From Pelomonas sp. CA6 (GTDB lineage: Bacteria > Pseudomonadota > Gammaproteobacteria > Burkholderiales > Burkholderiaceae_C), in assembly GCF_022549225.1 (NCBI RefSeq), contig NZ_JAKZFD010000013.1, positions 1 through 64,000 of the forward strand: a stretch of 64,000 nucleotides of DNA, in the 5' to 3' direction. Every line of letters begins with the position of its first letter. Position 1 is the first letter of the stretch. Position numbers and translations under genes: made by a program. Positions 1 to 9,899 of the stretch are shown here, one piece after another. The notes below the pieces were generated by a model that made no database searches, was not told the DNA's origin, and saw nothing but the letters and a program-made list of their open reading frames with translations.

Positions 1-693
1 CCCTTGGATCTGGGCCGAGCCCAGTGCATCGATCTGGGCCGTGCTCAAGGCACGCAGCGCGGCGGTGTTGAGCGCCCGCAGATCCTGCGTTTCCAGCGCG
101 GCGACTTGGTCGGTGCCCAGGCCGGCGACCTGGCGCGAGTTCAGTGCGGCGACCTGTTGCGAGCCCAGCGCCTCGATGTTGGCGGTGGCCAGCGCGCCCA
201 ATTGGCTGGAGCTGAGCTGCGCGACCTGGTTGGTGGCCAGCGCGGCGACGTCGGCGCTCTCCAGCGCGGAGGCCTGGGCCGTGGAGATCGCGCCGATGTT
301 GGCACTGTTCAGGGCACGGAACTGATCGGTGCCCAGCGAATTGAGGTTGTCGGTGGACAGGTTGTTGACCTGGCTGGTGGTCAGCGTGGCCACCTGATTG
401 GTCGACAGGCTGCCGACCTGGGCCGTGCCCAGCGCACCCAGCTGCGCGGTGCTGAGACTGCGCACGACGGCGGTATTCAGCACGCGCAGATCCTGGGTCT
501 CGATGACCGCGAACTGTGCCGTCGAGATCTGGCTGAAGGCGCGAGTGCCGAGCGAGGCGAACTGGCTCGTCGTCAAGGCCTGGAATTGATCGGTGCTGAA
601 CGCTGCCCAATCCTCGCTCGTCAGCCGCGACAAGGTACTGGTGGAAAGCGCAGCGATCTGGTCGGTGGCGAGGTTGGTTATCAGTGAGGCCAT
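1..693 (-). CDS. Octapeptide-repeat protein, N-terminal part (runs off the left edge)
   Basis: The minus strand is open without a stop from an ATG at 693 to base 1, giving 231 residues. Upstream, GGAG sits about 6 bases before the ATG. After eight leading residues (MASLITNL) the whole sequence is 27 complete octapeptides plus a partial one, with the consensus [STGANE]-[TS]-x-[QDN]-[IVLF]-x-x-[LIF], for example ATDQIAAL, STDQFQAL, STAQLGAL, GTDQVAAL. A run of four units beginning ETQDLRVL (about residue 65) recurs as ETQDLRAL (about residue 201), 17 units later, which suggests growth by block duplication. There is no signal peptide or membrane segment in the visible part. I do not recognise a named family with confidence; similar Thr/Gln/Leu repeats occur in large, probably secreted or surface proteins of proteobacteria. 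The C-terminal portion, which would reveal a secretion signal or enzyme domain, lies outside the window. Confidence 0.85.
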   Translation of the reverse strand, partial: MASLITNLATDQIAALSTSTLSRLTSEDWAAFSTDQFQALTTSQFASLGTRAFSQISTAQFAVIETQDLRVLNTAVVRSLSTAQLGALGTAQVGSLSTNQVATLTTSQVNNLSTDNLNSLGTDQFRALNSANIGAISTAQASALESADVAALATNQVAQLSSSQLGALATANIEALGSQQVAALNSRQVAGLGTDQVAALETQDLRALNTAALRALSTAQIDALGSAQIQG

Positions 694-817
694 CTTGAAC
701 TCCCGGCACTTGGGTCGAAGGGCAGGCGCTCTGGTGTCCGTCGACCCGTGGGTAGGTGCCCTTGCGTGTGCACTCCCCACGGCGAAGACCTCACAAGGCT
801 CGCCTGCTTTCAGTCGG

Positions 818-844
818 TTATCGGACGGGTTCTGACGTTCTTGA
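818..844 (-). promoter_or_regulatory. Sigma-28 (FliA)-like promoter for the octapeptide-repeat gene
   Basis: Read on the minus strand, the sequence is TCAAGAAC, exactly 11 bases, then TCCGATAA. The enterobacterial FliA consensus is TAAAGTTT-N11-GCCGATAA, so the -10 element matches 7 of 8, the -35 element 4 of 8 (4 of 5 in the TAAAG core), and the spacing is exact. Transcription would start near 811. The match is seen in sequence; its use by FliA is inference. Confidence 0.4.
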
Positions 845-986
845 GCGCAAGCTCGCCTGAGCACGGATGTCCGGTCGGTGGATGCTAGGGCCGCGCGGTC
901 CGGTTAAAAGATGCAAAAGCGCGCGGCTTCCCCCCAAATTCACGCTTATCAGCGGCCAGAAGAGGCATTGACCGCCGGCATCTCCC

Positions 987-1009
987 CGCCCGGGTTTGGC
1001 CGCCGGGCG
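987..1009 (-). terminator. GC-rich hairpin directly after the GntR-type gene
   Basis: CGCCCGG (987-993) pairs with CCGGGCG (1003-1009) around a 9-base loop, starting one base past the regulator stop codon. There is no T-run on the minus strand, so it could be an RNA-stabilising or Rho-assisted 3' end rather than an intrinsic terminator. Confidence 0.35.
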
Positions 1010-1010
1010 A

Positions 1011-1676
1011 TCAGGCGCTCGCGGGCGGCGAGGGGGGCGCGGCGGCAGCGAGGCCGTTCTGGAAATGGGTGCGCAGCAGTTCGGCCGCGGCGTCGGCATC
1101 GCGGCGGCGCAGGGCCGCCATCAAGGCGCGGTGCTCCTGCAGCGATTCGTCCAGACGCCCTTGCTTGAACAGCGAGTGATGGCGGTTGAGCTTCATCAAG
1201 CGGCGCAGGTCGGTGATGATCTGCAGCCGCCAGCGATTGCCGTCCAGCTCGATCAGGCGCAGATGAAAGCGCTCGTTGGCGCCAAAGAAGGCGTCGCGCT
1301 CGCCCAGGCTGTTCTCTAGCGCCTCGTGCAGTGCCTGCAGTTCGCCCAATTCGGCGTCGCTGGCGTGCCGGGCCACACCGGCGGCGGCATCGCTTTCCAG
1401 CAGGGCCAGCAATTGGTAGGCCTCGCGCACGTCGCGTTCGGACATTTCGGTGACGTAGGCGCCGCGGCGAACCTTCATGGTCACCAGGCCTTCGCTGGCC
1501 AGCACCTTCAGCGCTTCTCGCAGCGGCGTGCGGCTGATGCCCAGTTCGGCGCAGAGCTTTTGCTCGTCCACCCAGCTGCCCGGCTCCAGCTCGCGCGCGA
1601 AGATGCGCTGGCGCAGCAACTCCGCCACCTCTTCATAGAGGGCGCGGGGGGCGAGCGGGGCCTGGGTGATGGGCAT
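1011..1676 (-). CDS. GntR family regulator, FadR/FCD subfamily
   Basis: This 221-residue protein has an N-terminal winged helix-turn-helix of the GntR type (about residues 12-76, including the recognition segment ELGISRTPLREAL) and a C-terminal FCD ligand-binding domain. Three histidines at 138, 182 and 204 lie where FCD domains carry metal-binding histidines. It is transcribed away from the methylmalonyl-CoA mutase operon, and the shared 129-base region contains a perfect 16-bp palindrome. From family and context it is probably an acyl-CoA or organic-acid-responsive repressor of the propionate genes and of itself; the ligand is not visible. I chose the ATG at 1676; an in-frame ATG at 1709 is possible, but neither has a strong Shine-Dalgarno sequence. 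The long antisense frame that extends this frame over the mutase gene is an artefact of GC-rich codon bias. Confidence 0.85.
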   Translation of the reverse strand: MPITQAPLAPRALYEEVAELLRQRIFARELEPGSWVDEQKLCAELGISRTPLREALKVLASEGLVTMKVRRGAYVTEMSERDVREAYQLLALLESDAAAGVARHASDAELGELQALHEALENSLGERDAFFGANERFHLRLIELDGNRWRLQIITDLRRLMKLNRHHSLFKQGRLDESLQEHRALMAALRRRDADAAAELLRTHFQNGLAAAAPPSPPASA

Positions 1677-1747
1677 GGACGGATCTCGGGCGCCCGGGCG
1701 AACGGGCATGCTTAAGCAACTGGCGGTCAGAGTGTAGTCAATTTCGC

Positions 1748-1763
1748 ATTCATAATTATGAAT
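1748..1763. promoter_or_regulatory. Perfect 16-bp palindrome, probable GntR operator
   Basis: ATTCATAATTATGAAT is identical to its own reverse complement and is AT-rich in a very GC-rich background. It lies 72 bases from the regulator start and 43 bases before the mutase ATG. It covers the position expected for the -35 element of a promoter with the -10 candidate TATGAT (1775-1780), which suits a repressor operator. Binding by the adjacent FCD-type regulator is inferred. Confidence 0.6.
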
Positions 1764-1774
1764 AACCGACGCGC

Positions 1775-1780
1775 TATGAT
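1775..1780 (+). promoter_or_regulatory. Candidate -10 element of the methylmalonyl-CoA mutase promoter
   Basis: TATGAT matches 5 of 6 positions of the sigma-70 -10 consensus, 25 bases before the ATG. With a 17-base spacer the -35 region falls at 1752-1757, inside the palindrome, and is itself a weak match. Confidence 0.35.
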
Positions 1781-1805
1781 GACGCGGAGTCCGCAGGAGT
1801 TCCCC

Positions 1806-4007
1806 ATGTCGCACCCATCCCCGAGCAAGCCCGAGAACAACCCCTCCACGCCCGAGTTCGCCACCCCGACGCTGGAGCAATGGGCCAAGGCCGCGGCCAA
1901 GTCCGCGCCCGGCGGCGATGTCTCGGCACTGAACTGGGTGACGCCGGAGGGCATCACGGTCAAGCCGCTGTACACCGCCGAGGACACGGCCGGGCTGCCG
2001 CATGCCAACACCTTGCCCGGCTTCGAGCCCTTTCTGCGCGGGCCGCAGGCGACCATGTACGCGGTGCGTCCCTGGACCATCCGGCAGTACGCCGGCTTCT
2101 CGACGGCCGAGGAATCGAACGCCTTCTACCGCAAGGCACTGGCCGCGGGCGGGCAGGGCGTCAGCGTGGCCTTCGACCTGGCCACCCACCGCGGCTACGA
2201 CTCGGACCACCCGCGCGTGACCGGCGACGTCGGCAAGGCCGGCGTGGCGATCGATTCGGTGGAAGACATGAAGATCCTGTTCGACGGCATCCCGCTGGAC
2301 AAGGTCTCGGTGTCGATGACGATGAACGGCGCGGTGCTGCCGGTGCTGGCCGGCTATGTGGTCGCTGCGGAGGAGCAGGGCGTGTCGCAGGACAAGCTGT
2401 CCGGGACCATCCAGAACGACATCCTCAAGGAGTTCATGGTCCGCAACACCTATATCTATCCGCCCGAGCCCAGCATGCGGATCATCGGCGACATCATTGG
2501 CTACACGGCCAGGAACATGCCGAAGTTCAATTCGATCTCGATCTCCGGCTACCACATGCAGGAAGCGGGGGCGAACCAGGCGCTGGAGCTGGCCTTCACG
2601 CTGGCCGATGGCAAGGAGTATGTGAAGACCGCGATCGCGTCCGGGCTGGACGTGGACGACTTCGCCGGCCGGCTCTCGTTCTTCTGGGCCGTGGGCATGA
2701 ACTTCTATCTGGAGATCGCCAAGATGCGGGCCGCGCGCCTGCTGTGGTGCCGGATCATGAAGGGCTTCAACGCGAAGAATCCCAAGAGCCTGATGCTGCG
2801 CACGCACAGCCAGACCTCGGGCTGGTCGCTGACCGAGCAGGACCCGTACAACAACGTGGTGCGCACCACCATCGAGGCCATGGCGGCGGTGTTCGGCGGC
2901 ACGCAGAGCCTGCACACCAATTCGCTGGACGAAGCCATCGCGCTGCCCACCGAGTTCAGTGCGCGCATCGCCCGCAACACCCAGCTGATCATCCAGGAAG
3001 AGACCCACATCACCAACGTGATCGACCCCTGGGCCGGCAGCTACATGATGGAGAAGCTGACCCAGGACATGGCGGACAAGGCCTGGTCCATCATCGAAGA
3101 GGTCGATGCGATGGGCGGCATGACGCAGGCGGTCGACTCCGGCTGGGCCAAGCTCAAGATCGAGGCCAGCGCCGCCGAGAAGCAGGCGCGCATCGACTCC
3201 GGCAAGGACGTGATCGTCGGCGTCAACAAATACCGCCTGGCCAAGGAGGATCCGGTGGAGATCCTGGAGGTGGACAACCTCAAGGTGCGTGAAAGCCAGG
3301 TGGCCCGCCTGCGGGACATCAAGGCCCGCCGCGACGGCGCGGCGGTGCAGGCCGCGCTGGACGCGTTGACCGATGCGGCGCGCAGCGGCGAAGGCAATCT
3401 GCTGGACCTGTCGATTCAGGCGATCCGCCTGCGCGCGACGGTGGGCGAAGTCTCCGACGCGCTGGAAAAGGTCTTCGGCCGCCACCGCGCCGACACGCAG
3501 AAGGTCACCGGCGTGTATGCCGCCGCCTACGACTCGGCGGAGGGCTGGGCCAAGCTGCAGGACGAGATCAAGGCATTTGCCGACGAGCACGGCCGCCGCC
3601 CGCGCGTGATGATCGCCAAGCTGGGGCAGGACGGCCATGACCGCGGCGCCAAGGTGGTGGCCACCGCCTATGCCGACCTGGGTTTCGACGTGGATATGGG
3701 GCCGCTGTTCCAGACCCCCGAGGAATGCGCGCGCCAGGCGATCGAGAACGACGTGCACGCGGTGGGTGTCTCCACGCTGGCGGCCGGGCACAAGACGCTG
3801 GTGCCGGCCATCATCGCCGAGCTGAAGAAGCAGGGCGCGGACGACATCATCGTCTTCGTCGGCGGCGTGGTGCCGCAGCAGGACTATGGCTTCCTGTATG
3901 ACGCCGGCGTCAAGGGCGTCTACGGCCCCGGCACGCCCATCCCCGCCAGCGCCAAGGACGTGCTGGAGCAGATCCGCAAGGCGGTCGGCAGCACGGCAGC
4001 GGCCTGA
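1806..4007 (+). CDS. scpA: Methylmalonyl-CoA mutase
   Basis: This 733-residue adenosylcobalamin enzyme interconverts (R)-methylmalonyl-CoA and succinyl-CoA, the last step of propionyl-CoA catabolism. The N-terminal TIM barrel carries CoA-binding and radical-chemistry segments such as [18 protein letters not shown]. The C-terminal B12 domain has the base-off cobalamin motif DxHxxG at Asp609, His611 and Gly614, and the downstream GGVVPQQDY segment. The length equals that of single-chain or large-subunit mutases (about 715-750), and no small subunit lies nearby. The ATG at 1806 is chosen because AGGAG lies 7 bases upstream; an earlier in-frame ATG at 1758 overlaps the operator palindrome and lacks a Shine-Dalgarno sequence. 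The stop overlaps the next ATG (TGATG), so translation is probably coupled to the GNAT gene. Confidence 0.97.
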   Translation: MSHPSPSKPENNPSTPEFATPTLEQWAKAAAKSAPGGDVSALNWVTPEGITVKPLYTAEDTAGLPHANTLPGFEPFLRGPQATMYAVRPWTIRQYAGFSTAEESNAFYRKALAAGGQGVSVAFDLATHRGYDSDHPRVTGDVGKAGVAIDSVEDMKILFDGIPLDKVSVSMTMNGAVLPVLAGYVVAAEEQGVSQDKLSGTIQNDILKEFMVRNTYIYPPEPSMRIIGDIIGYTARNMPKFNSISISGYHMQEAGANQALELAFTLADGKEYVKTAIASGLDVDDFAGRLSFFWAVGMNFYLEIAKMRAARLLWCRIMKGFNAKNPKSLMLRTHSQTSGWSLTEQDPYNNVVRTTIEAMAAVFGGTQSLHTNSLDEAIALPTEFSARIARNTQLIIQEETHITNVIDPWAGSYMMEKLTQDMADKAWSIIEEVDAMGGMTQAVDSGWAKLKIEASAAEKQARIDSGKDVIVGVNKYRLAKEDPVEILEVDNLKVRESQVARLRDIKARRDGAAVQAALDALTDAARSGEGNLLDLSIQAIRLRATVGEVSDALEKVFGRHRADTQKVTGVYAAAYDSAEGWAKLQDEIKAFADEHGRRPRVMIAKLGQDGHDRGAKVVATAYADLGFDVDMGPLFQTPEECARQAIENDVHAVGVSTLAAGHKTLVPAIIAELKKQGADDIIVFVGGVVPQQDYGFLYDAGVKGVYGPGTPIPASAKDVLEQIRKAVGSTAAA

Positions 4008-4531
4008 TGGACAGCGCGCTGCCCCAGGCGGCGGCCGAGGCCGGCTGCCACGCCCCGCGCGAGGAACACGACGGGCTCGGCTTTGCGTTCGCGCCGGTGG
4101 TCGAGCAGGACTTCGAGCCCATGCTGGCGCTGCGCATTGCCGCGCTGAGGGACAGCCTGGAGCGCCTGGGCCGTTTCGACCCGCAGCGCGCCCGCGAGCG
4201 CCTGGCCGCGCAGTTCCAGCCCCAGCGCATGCGCCACATCCTGCGCGACGGGCAGCGCATCGGCTTCATGACGGTGGTGCCAGCGGCCGACAGCCTGTGC
4301 ATCCAGCATCTCTACATCCAGCCCGGCGAGCAGGGCCGGGGTGCCGGTGCCTGGGCGCTGGCGCAGGCCAAGATGCAGGCGCGCGCGGCCGGGCAAGACC
4401 TGACCCTCTCGGCGCTGCAGCGCAGCGATGCCAACCGTTTCTATCTGCGCCATGGCTTCGTGCCGGTGGGGCAGAGCGACTTCGACACCGACTACCGCTG
4501 GCAGCACGCGCGGGCGGAGGCGCCGTGCTGA
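4007..4531 (+). CDS. GNAT family N-acetyltransferase in the propionate operon
   Basis: The 174-residue protein has the GNAT fold signature: the beta-strand and acetyl-CoA pyrophosphate loop QHLYIQPGEQGRGAG and the C-terminal NRFYLRHGFVPVG segment shared by most family members. It overlaps the mutase stop by one base at its start, and its own stop overlaps the MeaB start, so it is embedded in the operon between the mutase and its chaperone. The substrate is unknown. Plausible roles are acetylation of a protein of the pathway (acyl-CoA enzymes are often controlled by lysine acetylation) or acyl transfer from CoA esters, but nothing in the sequence decides this. The GNAT assignment is secure; the function is open. 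Confidence 0.85.
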   Translation: MDSALPQAAAEAGCHAPREEHDGLGFAFAPVVEQDFEPMLALRIAALRDSLERLGRFDPQRARERLAAQFQPQRMRHILRDGQRIGFMTVVPAADSLCIQHLYIQPGEQGRGAGAWALAQAKMQARAAGQDLTLSALQRSDANRFYLRHGFVPVGQSDFDTDYRWQHARAEAPC

Positions 4532-5548
4532 GCGCCGCGCCGTCCTTGCTGCAGGGGGTGCTGGCCGGTCCCGGGGCGGTGCAGCGGCGCGCCATCGCGA
4601 AGACCATCACTTTGCTGGAGTCCACCCGCGCCGACCACCGTGCGCAGGCCGACGCGCTGCTGACCGAGCTGCTGCCACACACCGGGCGCTCGCTGCGCCT
4701 GGGTATCTCCGGCGTGCCCGGCGTGGGCAAGAGCACCTTCATCGAGGCCCTGGGCCTGTTTCTGATCGCGCGCGGCCATCGCGTCGCGGTGCTGGCGGTG
4801 GACCCGTCCAGCTCGGTTTCGGGTGGCTCCATCCTGGGCGACAAGACGCGCATGGAGCGGCTGTCGATGGACGAGCGCGCCTACATCCGCCCCAGCCCCA
4901 GCAGCGGCACGCTGGGCGGCGTGGCCGACAAGACGCGCGAGGCCATGCTGGTCTGCGAGGCGGCGGGCTATGACATCGTCATCGTCGAGACCGTCGGCGT
5001 GGGCCAGAGCGAGACCGCGGTGGCCGGCATGACCGACATGTATGTGCTGCTGCAACTGCCCAACGCCGGCGACGATCTGCAGGCGATCAAGAAGGGCGTG
5101 ATGGAGCTGGCCGACCTGGTCGTGATCAACAAGGCCGACCTGGACGCCGCCGCGGCGACGCGCGCGCAGGCGCAGATCGCCTCGTCGCTGCGTCTGTATG
5201 GTTTGCATGGCCATCCGGACCATGCCCACCACGATATGGCGCTCTGGCACCCCAAGGCCATTCAGCTCAGTGCGCTGAAGTCGCTGGGGCTGGAAGCCTT
5301 CTGGGCCGAGGTGGAGACCTTCCACCGGCTGCAGACCGACAACGGCCGCTTCGCGCAGAAGCGTCAGCAACAGGCCCTGGCCTGGATGTGGGAACGCATC
5401 CAGTCGGGGCTGCGTCAGAGGTTCTCGGAGGCGGACGCGGTGCGAGCCCGGCTCGCCTCCACCACCGAGCGCGTGCTGCAGGGGCAGCTCGCCCCATCGA
5501 CCGCGGCGCGCGCGCTGCTCGGACTTTTCTTCGGAGACAACACCCATC

Positions 5549-5556
<8 letters not shown>
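4525..5556 (+). CDS. meaB: Methylmalonyl-CoA mutase-associated GTPase MeaB
   Basis: This 343-residue G3E-family GTPase protects methylmalonyl-CoA mutase from inactivation and gates delivery of adenosylcobalamin. A Walker A motif (GVPGVGKST, about residues 63-71), the switch segment [18 protein letters not shown], an ETVGVGQSE motif and the guanine-specificity motif NKAD are all visible. The GTG at 4525 is preceded by GGAGG and gives the usual family length; it overlaps the GNAT stop (GTGCTGA). Its 3' end overlaps the start of the carboxylase beta gene. Translational coupling on both sides fits a fixed stoichiometry of mutase, chaperone and carboxylase. Confidence 0.95.
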
Positions 5557-7081
<1,525 letters not shown>

Positions 7082-7108
7082 GGGGGCTCCCAAGCGTCTC
7101 CCGTCGCC

Positions 7109-7123
7109 GCCCCCCGAGGGGGC
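7109..7123. repeat. C/G-rich extragenic hairpin between pccB and pccA
   Basis: GCCCCCCGAGGGGGC forms a compact hairpin in the 135-base gap between the two carboxylase genes. The surrounding sequence (7082-7200) has no reading frame. The element resembles the CCCCCAAGGGG hairpin inside the tandem repeats near 9800-9960 and looks like a dispersed extragenic palindrome; its copy number in the genome is unknown to me. Confidence 0.4.
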
Positions 7124-7216
7124 TCATGCAGCGGATCGGCGCCGCCGGATCCGCGCAAGCGGCGTGACTGACTACCTGCGGTGACCCGGTCGCCGCGTTG
7201 ATCGAAGGTCAACACC

Positions 7217-9292
7217 ATGTTCAAGAAAATCCTGATCGCCAACCGCGGCGAAATCGCCTGCCGCGTCATCAAGACCGCGCGCAAGATGGGCATCCAGACG
7301 GTGGCCGTCTATTCCGAAGCCGACAAGGACGCCCGCCATGTGGAGCTGGCGGACGAGTCCGTGCTGCTGGGCCCGGCGCCCAGTCGCGAGTCCTACCTGG
7401 TCGCGGACAAGCTGATCGCCGCCTGCAAGGCCACCGGTGCCGAGGCGCTGCACCCGGGCTATGGCTTTCTGTCCGAGAACGAGGAGTTCGCCAAGCGCTG
7501 CGAGGACGAGGGCATCGTCTTCATCGGCCCCAAGCACTACTCAATCGCGGCGATGGGCGACAAGATCGCGTCCAAGAAGCTCGCCAACGAGGCCCGGGTC
7601 AACACCATCCCCGGCCACAACGAGCCCATCCTGTCGCCCGAGGAGGCGGTGGAGATCGCCAAGAAGATCGGCTACCCGGTGATGATCAAGGCCAGCGCCG
7701 GCGGTGGCGGCAAGGGCCTGCGCGTGGCCTTCAATGACAAGGAGTGCTTCGAGGGCTTCAGCTCCTGCCGCAACGAGGCGCGCAACAGCTTCGGCGACGA
7801 CCGCGTCTTCATGGAGAAGTTCGTCGAGGAACCGCGTCACATCGAGATCCAGGTGCTGGGCGACGCCCACGGCCATGTGGTCTACCTGTGGGAGCGCGAA
7901 TGCTCCATCCAGCGCCGCCACCAGAAGGTGATCGAGGAGGCGCCCAGCCCCTTCATCAGCGAGGCCACGCGCAAGGCCATGGGCGAGCAGGCCGTGGCGC
8001 TGGCCAAGGCGGTGAAGTACCAGAGCGCGGGCACGGTGGAGTTCGTGGTCGGCAAGGACCAGAGCTTCTACTTCCTGGAAATGAACACCCGCCTGCAGGT
8101 GGAGCACCCGGTGACCGAGTGCATCACCGGGCTGGACCTGGTGGAGCAGATGATCCGCATCGCCGCCGGCGAAAAGCTGGCGCTGCAGCAGGCCGATATC
8201 CGCCGCGAGGGCTGGGCGATCGAGTGCCGCATCAACGCCGAGGACCCCTTCCGCAACTTCCTGCCGTCCACGGGCCGTCTGGTGCGCTACCAGCCGCCCG
8301 AGGCACAGCTGGAGCAGGGCACGGTGACACTGCAGGGTGCAGCCTACGAGGGCGGCGTCTTCGGCGGCGTGCGCGTGGACACCGGCGTCTACGAGGGTGG
8401 CGAGATCCCGATGTTCTACGACTCGATGATCGCCAAGCTCATCGTGCATGGACGCGACCGCGACGACGCGATCGCGAAGATGCGCGAGGCGCTGAACGGC
8501 TTCGTGATCCGCGGCATCTCCAGCAACATTCCCTTCCAGTCGGCGCTGCTGGCGCATCCCGACTTCAAGACCGGCAACTTCAACACCGGCTTCATCGCCC
8601 AGCATTACGGCGGCGGCTTCCGCGCCGAGGACGTGCCGCACGACGATCCGGACTTCCTGATCGCGTTGGCCGCCTTCGTGCGGCGCAAGACGCGCGAGCG
8701 CGCGGCCGGCATCAGCGGCCAGCTGCCCGGCCATGAAGTGCGCATCGACAGCGACTGCGTGGCGGTCGTCAACGAGGGCGCGGGCCAGCGCAGCAGCCAT
8801 CCGGTGCATGTGGCGGAATACGTCGGCCACAGCGGCGAGGCGCTGGTCACGGTGGGCGGCAAGTCCTATCGCATCGTCTGCAATTCGCGGCTCAACGACA
8901 TCCGGCTGAGCGGCACGGTCAACGGCCGGCCTTTCACCGCGCAGGCCGAGCGCGGCACCGCGAAGGCGCCGCTGGCTTACCGTGTCCAGCACAATGGCCG
9001 CGCGCTCGAGGTCACGGTGCTGGCGCCGCGCGCCGCGGAGTTGCAGGCGCTGATGCCCTACAAGGCGCCGCCCGACACCAGCAAGTTCCTGCTTTCGCCG
9101 ATGCCCGGCCTGCTGGTCAACATCGCGGTGCAGCCCGGCCAGCTGGTGCAGGCCGGCGAGCGCCTGGCCGTGATTGAGGCGATGAAGATGGAGAACATCC
9201 TCACCGCGGTGCAGGACGTCAAGGTGGCCGAGGTGCTGGCCAAGACCGGCGAGAGCCTGTCGGTGGACCAGCCCATCCTGCGCTTCGAGTGA
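7217..9292 (+). CDS. pccA: Propionyl/acetyl-CoA carboxylase, alpha (biotin carboxylase-BCCP) subunit
   Basis: This 691-residue subunit carboxylates its own biotin using ATP and bicarbonate and presents it to PccB. Residues 1 to about 450 form the biotin carboxylase, with the opening segment [16 protein letters not shown], the glycine-rich ATP-grasp loop [10 protein letters not shown], and [15 protein letters not shown] middle BT-type domain (about 470-600) couples alpha to beta in PCC enzymes. The C-terminal biotinyl domain has EAMKMENIL with the biotinylated Lys657. The ATG at 7217 has AAGG upstream. The BT-like region and operon context favour propionyl-CoA over other substrates. Confidence 0.95.
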   Translation: MFKKILIANRGEIACRVIKTARKMGIQTVAVYSEADKDARHVELADESVLLGPAPSRESYLVADKLIAACKATGAEALHPGYGFLSENEEFAKRCEDEGIVFIGPKHYSIAAMGDKIASKKLANEARVNTIPGHNEPILSPEEAVEIAKKIGYPVMIKASAGGGGKGLRVAFNDKECFEGFSSCRNEARNSFGDDRVFMEKFVEEPRHIEIQVLGDAHGHVVYLWERECSIQRRHQKVIEEAPSPFISEATRKAMGEQAVALAKAVKYQSAGTVEFVVGKDQSFYFLEMNTRLQVEHPVTECITGLDLVEQMIRIAAGEKLALQQADIRREGWAIECRINAEDPFRNFLPSTGRLVRYQPPEAQLEQGTVTLQGAAYEGGVFGGVRVDTGVYEGGEIPMFYDSMIAKLIVHGRDRDDAIAKMREALNGFVIRGISSNIPFQSALLAHPDFKTGNFNTGFIAQHYGGGFRAEDVPHDDPDFLIALAAFVRRKTRERAAGISGQLPGHEVRIDSDCVAVVNEGAGQRSSHPVHVAEYVGHSGEALVTVGGKSYRIVCNSRLNDIRLSGTVNGRPFTAQAERGTAKAPLAYRVQHNGRALEVTVLAPRAAELQALMPYKAPPDTSKFLLSPMPGLLVNIAVQPGQLVQAGERLAVIEAMKMENILTAVQDVKVAEVLAKTGESLSVDQPILRFE

Positions 9293-9302
9293 GGAGGGGA
9301 CC

Positions 9303-9767
9303 ATGAGCAGCAAGCCCTACAAGATCCTCGGCATCCAGCAGATCGCCATCGGCGGTCCCGACAAGCAGGCCCTGCGCAAGCTGTGGGTCGACGTGCTGGG
9401 CCTGACGGTGACCGGCAACTTCGTTTCCGAGCGCGAGAACGTCGACGAGGACATCTGCGCCATCGGTCAGGGGCCGCACAAGGTCGAGGTGGACCTGATG
9501 CAGCCGCTGGACCTGGACAAGAAGCCCGCGGTGCACGCCACGCCGCTGAACCATGTGGGCCTGTGGGTGGACGATCTGCCGAAGGCGGTGGAATGGATGA
9601 CGGCCCACGGTGTTCGTTTCGCGCCCGGCGGCATCCGCAAGGGCGCGGCCGGCTATGACATCTGCTTCATCCATCCCAAGAGCAACGACGAGTTCCCCAT
9701 CGCCGGCGAGGGGGTGCTGATTGAGCTGGTGCAGGCGCCGCCGGAGGTGGTGCTCGCGTTGGGGTGA
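9303..9767 (+). CDS. VOC family protein, probable methylmalonyl-CoA epimerase
   Basis: The 154-residue protein has two beta-alpha-beta-beta-beta modules of the glyoxalase/VOC superfamily. It starts 10 bases after pccA with a strong GAGGAGGGG ribosome site, so it is co-expressed with the carboxylase and mutase. The pathway needs an epimerase to convert the (S)-methylmalonyl-CoA made by PCC to the (R) form used by the mutase, and no other gene here supplies it. His84 (NHVGLW) and Glu141 (LIELVQ) align with metal ligands of known epimerases. The first ligand, usually His in an IDHVAIAV-type strand, appears as Gln13 (IQQIAIGG), which makes the assignment less certain. It could instead be another VOC lyase or isomerase acting on a CoA thioester. 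Confidence 0.7.
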   Translation: MSSKPYKILGIQQIAIGGPDKQALRKLWVDVLGLTVTGNFVSERENVDEDICAIGQGPHKVEVDLMQPLDLDKKPAVHATPLNHVGLWVDDLPKAVEWMTAHGVRFAPGGIRKGAAGYDICFIHPKSNDEFPIAGEGVLIELVQAPPEVVLALG

Positions 9768-9775
9768 GTTGTTGG

Positions 9776-9887
9776 CCCTCGTCCAGGGCGTACCCTGGCC
9801 GGTCCCCCAAGGGGACGGCGATGCTCGCGGGGGGCCCCCGCTCGCACATCGCCAAGCGGGCCGGCTTGGGGCGGCCCGGCGCTCGGC
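9776..9887. repeat. Structured GC-rich direct repeat, copy 1
   Basis: This ~112-base unit is repeated almost exactly 124 bases downstream. It contains nested small palindromes: CAGGGCGTACCCTG, GTCCCCCAAGGGGAC, and a longer imperfect stem joining GGCGATG to CATCGCC across a G/C tract. It lies between the end of the propionate operon and the lysR control region, with no coding potential of its own. It looks like a paired extragenic palindromic element and may also act as the operon's 3' end. Confidence 0.75.
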
Positions 9888-9899
9888 AGATCGTCGTGC

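Larger units (their letters stand above)
694..1010. other. Intergenic region between repeat protein and gntR-type gene
   Basis: These 317 bases separate the start of the minus-strand repeat gene from the stop of the minus-strand regulator. They contain no supportable reading frame. They hold a sigma-28-like promoter match facing the repeat gene (818-844), followed by a leader of about 118 bases if that promoter is used, and a GC hairpin immediately after the regulator stop (987-1009). Confidence 0.6.

Noticed and set aside
4-687. Plus-strand 227-codon frame, rich in Gly/Arg/Gln, at the left edge
   Set aside because: It is the antisense of the octapeptide-repeat gene; the minus frame has a ribosome site, regular repeats and normal codon use.
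1011-3791. A 926-codon minus-strand frame joining the GntR gene with sequence antisense to the mutase
   Set aside because: Only the C-terminal 221 residues show homology-like features; the rest is a His/Arg/Gln-rich shadow of the mutase.
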